From: Bifidobacterium breve
GTDB lineage: Bacteria; Actinomycetota; Acidimicrobiia; Acidimicrobiales; Ilumatobacteraceae
Assembly: GCA_945869715.1 (NCBI GenBank)
Contig: CAMBPP010000022.1
Span: forward strand, 1 to 15,421
Direction of reading: 5' to 3'
Length of the DNA stretch: 15,421 nucleotides
Shown here: positions 14,482-15,421 of the stretch, piece after piece
How positions within the stretch are numbered: position 1 is the stretch's first letter
How the letters are laid out: each line of letters begins with the position of its first letter
The notes under the pieces: generated by a model
Told to the model about the DNA's origin: nothing
The model's database searches: none
The model's input: the letters and a program-made list of their open reading frames with translations, nothing else
Program-made: the position numbers and the translations under genes

Positions 14482-14516
14482 TGTAAGTCTCGATTACCTT
14501 CAATATGACACTTACA
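14482..14516. repeat. Inverted repeat upstream of the SDH-like gene
   Basis: TGTAAGT (14482-14488) and ACTTACA (14510-14516) are perfect 7-bp inverted copies with 21 bp between them. The first copy abuts the possible -10 (TATGGT, 14476-14481) of the leftward SDH-Rieske unit. They may be half-sites of an operator, or chance. Confidence 0.4.
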
Positions 14517-14552
14517 GCACATTGAAGCGACGCGCTGGTGCGCATCTATTTC

Positions 14553-14567
14553 GTAGGGCAACCCTAC
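14553..14567 (-). terminator. Hairpin after the FKBP gene
   Basis: GTAGGG, a 3-nt loop, and CCCTAC form a perfect GC-containing 6-bp stem that begins 9 nt after the FKBP stop codon. There is no U-tract after it in the direction of transcription (the next bases are GAAAT). It would be a U-less actinobacterial-type terminator or a 3'-end stabiliser. Confidence 0.5.
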
Positions 14568-14576
14568 CTCAAGAAA

Positions 14577-14948
14577 TTAGTTGACGTTCAGCAGATCAAC
14601 AATGAAAACGAGAGTTTCGCCACCTTTAATGACTCCGCCAGCGCCCTGATTGCCATAGCCCAAATGCGCAGGAATAGTGAGCGAACGACGACCCCCTACT
14701 TTCATACCCGCAACTCCTTGGTCCCAACCAGCAATTACTTGGCCTGCGCCAAGGCGAAACTCAAAGGCTTCATTGCGGTCCCAGCTTGCATCGAATTGCT
14801 TGCCGGTGCTCCACGCAACGCCTACATAGTGCACTTCTACCGTGGTGCCTTTTGTGGCTTCCTTGCCAGTACCCACAGTGAGGTCTTCCATGACGAGGTC
14901 AGCAGGTGGGTTAGTTGTTGGAATGGAAACTGATGGCTTAGAGGACAT
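14577..14948 (-). CDS. FKBP-type peptidyl-prolyl cis-trans isomerase
   Basis: A 123-residue single-domain FKBP without a signal peptide, so cytosolic. It follows a short Ser/Pro/Thr-rich N-terminal extension (1-16). All the residues that line the FKBP12 active site are present: Y41, F53/D54 in QFDAS, F64, V71/I72, W75, Y98 and F115. The order VEVHYVG, FEFRLGAGQVIAGWDQGVAGMKVGGRR and IPAHLGYG is canonical. It catalyses proline isomerisation in folding proteins and is a housekeeping gene unrelated in function to its neighbours. The ATG follows TAAGTT by 6 nt. GGAG lies only 2 nt before the ATG, too close for a ribosome site, so a leaderless message is preferred. Confidence 0.95.
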   Translation of the reverse strand: MSSKPSVSIPTTNPPADLVMEDLTVGTGKEATKGTTVEVHYVGVAWSTGKQFDASWDRNEAFEFRLGAGQVIAGWDQGVAGMKVGGRRSLTIPAHLGYGNQGAGGVIKGGETLVFIVDLLNVN

Positions 14949-14954
14949 GTCTCC

Positions 14955-14960
14955 AACTTA
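14955..14960 (-). promoter_or_regulatory. Leaderless-type -10 element of the FKBP gene
   Basis: On the minus strand TAAGTT is followed by GGAGAC and then ATG at 14948. This is the same geometry as at the LLM, LarA-like, SDR and kinase genes. Confidence 0.6.
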
Positions 14961-15017
14961 TCTACTTCATGCACCTGACGGCTACCGTTTCTTCAAAGTG
15001 CAGTAATTGCCCTATGC

Positions 15018-15023
15018 AAAGGA
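15018..15023 (+). promoter_or_regulatory. Ribosome binding site of the final SDR gene
   Basis: AAAGGA lies 6 nt before the ATG at 15030. It fixes the start of the truncated SDR and shows a leadered message. Confidence 0.75.
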
Positions 15024-15029
15024 ACCAAC

Positions 15030-15421
15030 ATGGCCGGTCGTCTTGAAGGAAAAGTAGCAGTCATCACTGGTGGTGCACGTGGAATTGGTGCCGGAATGGT
15101 GGAGCGGTTTATTGCAGAGGGTGCACGTTGTGTCATATCCGATATACAGCGAGAAGTGGGTGCCAATTTCACTACTCAATTTGGAGACAAGGCAATCTTT
15201 ATTCAGGCTGATGTTGCGAGCGAGAATGACGTGAAAGCAACAGTTGATGCAGCTGTTGCTCATTTTGGCCACATTGATTGCATGGTGAACAACGCAGGAA
15301 TTCTTGGCGCTATCGGACCCATCGTTGACATTTCTGGTGATGAGTGGAGTCGCACAATTGGTGTTTTGCTGAACAGTGTTTTTTATGGAATTAAATATGC
15401 AGCGAAAGCAATGATCGCGAG
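15030..15421 (+). CDS. SDR-family oxidoreductase, N-terminal part (cut by window edge)
   Basis: The first 130 residues of a classical short-chain dehydrogenase; the catalytic Ser/Tyr/Lys region lies beyond the window. Seen: TGGARGIG (13-20), D38 after the second strand (CVISD), suggesting NAD preference, QADVAS with D61, and NNAG (87-90) in VNNAGILGAIGPI. The phrasing GVLLNSVFYGIKYAAKAMI at the end fits a helix-4/5 dimer interface. The start is supported by AAAGGA. It is divergent from the FKBP gene (81-bp gap). It is the third SDR in the window and is not especially close to the other two in sequence. Substrate unknown. Confidence 0.9.
   Translation, partial: MAGRLEGKVAVITGGARGIGAGMVERFIAEGARCVISDIQREVGANFTTQFGDKAIFIQADVASENDVKATVDAAVAHFGHIDCMVNNAGILGAIGPIVDISGDEWSRTIGVLLNSVFYGIKYAAKAMIA

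Noticed and set aside
14978..14988. ACGG-CTA-CCGT small inverted repeat between the FKBP and SDR genes
   Set aside because: Four-base arms are expected by chance and there is no supporting context.
1..15421. Mobile elements, CRISPR arrays, tRNA or rRNA genes, toxin-antitoxin or defence genes
   Set aside because: I looked for spaced repeats, cloverleaf-like sequences, transposase motifs and small paired genes and saw none that stand up.

Overview
The window looks like part of a compact genome of medium GC content (about half G+C by eye) from a free-living actinobacterium. An F420-type luciferase-like oxidoreductase, a LarA-like protein, a CHK-type phosphotransferase, many short-chain dehydrogenases and frequent leaderless-type promoters (TANNNT about 6 nt before ATG) together suggest an aquatic member of the Acidimicrobiia. 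That placement is inference. I find no tRNA, rRNA, CRISPR array, insertion sequence, phage gene or transcriptional regulator. Nearly all of the window is coding.

Layout from left to right: the 3' end of a sulfatase (+); an LLM-class oxidoreductase (-) divergent from a small SAM methyltransferase (+); a LarA-like nickel-racemase-family protein (-) divergent from a three-gene polar amino acid ABC importer (+; lipoprotein, permease, ATPase); an orphan PEP-utilising swivelling-domain protein without its ATP-grasp half (-); an SDR (-) divergent from a second SDR, an epoxide hydrolase and a CHK/APH-type kinase (+); a leftward block of FKBP prolyl isomerase, saccharopine-dehydrogenase-like protein, Rieske oxygenase alpha subunit and an unrecognised 71-residue protein (-); and the 5' end of a third SDR (+).

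Functionally the window is a heterotrophic scavenging and catabolic region. It holds amino acid uptake, possible hydroxy-acid isomerisation, epoxide opening with alcohol oxidation and phosphorylation, and Rieske-type oxygenation with an attached reductase-like gene. The most distinctive parts are the SDH-like/Rieske/71-residue unit, the half-enzyme PEP protein, and the divergent SDR pair around a 24-bp dyad.

There are two translation-start styles. Five genes have TANNNT exactly 6 nt before ATG and two more have it at 5 or 7 nt. Four others have clear Shine-Dalgarno sequences. The four convergent gene pairs are separated by only 1 to 18 bp with no convincing terminators. Operator-like repeats occur in several promoters although no regulator is encoded here.
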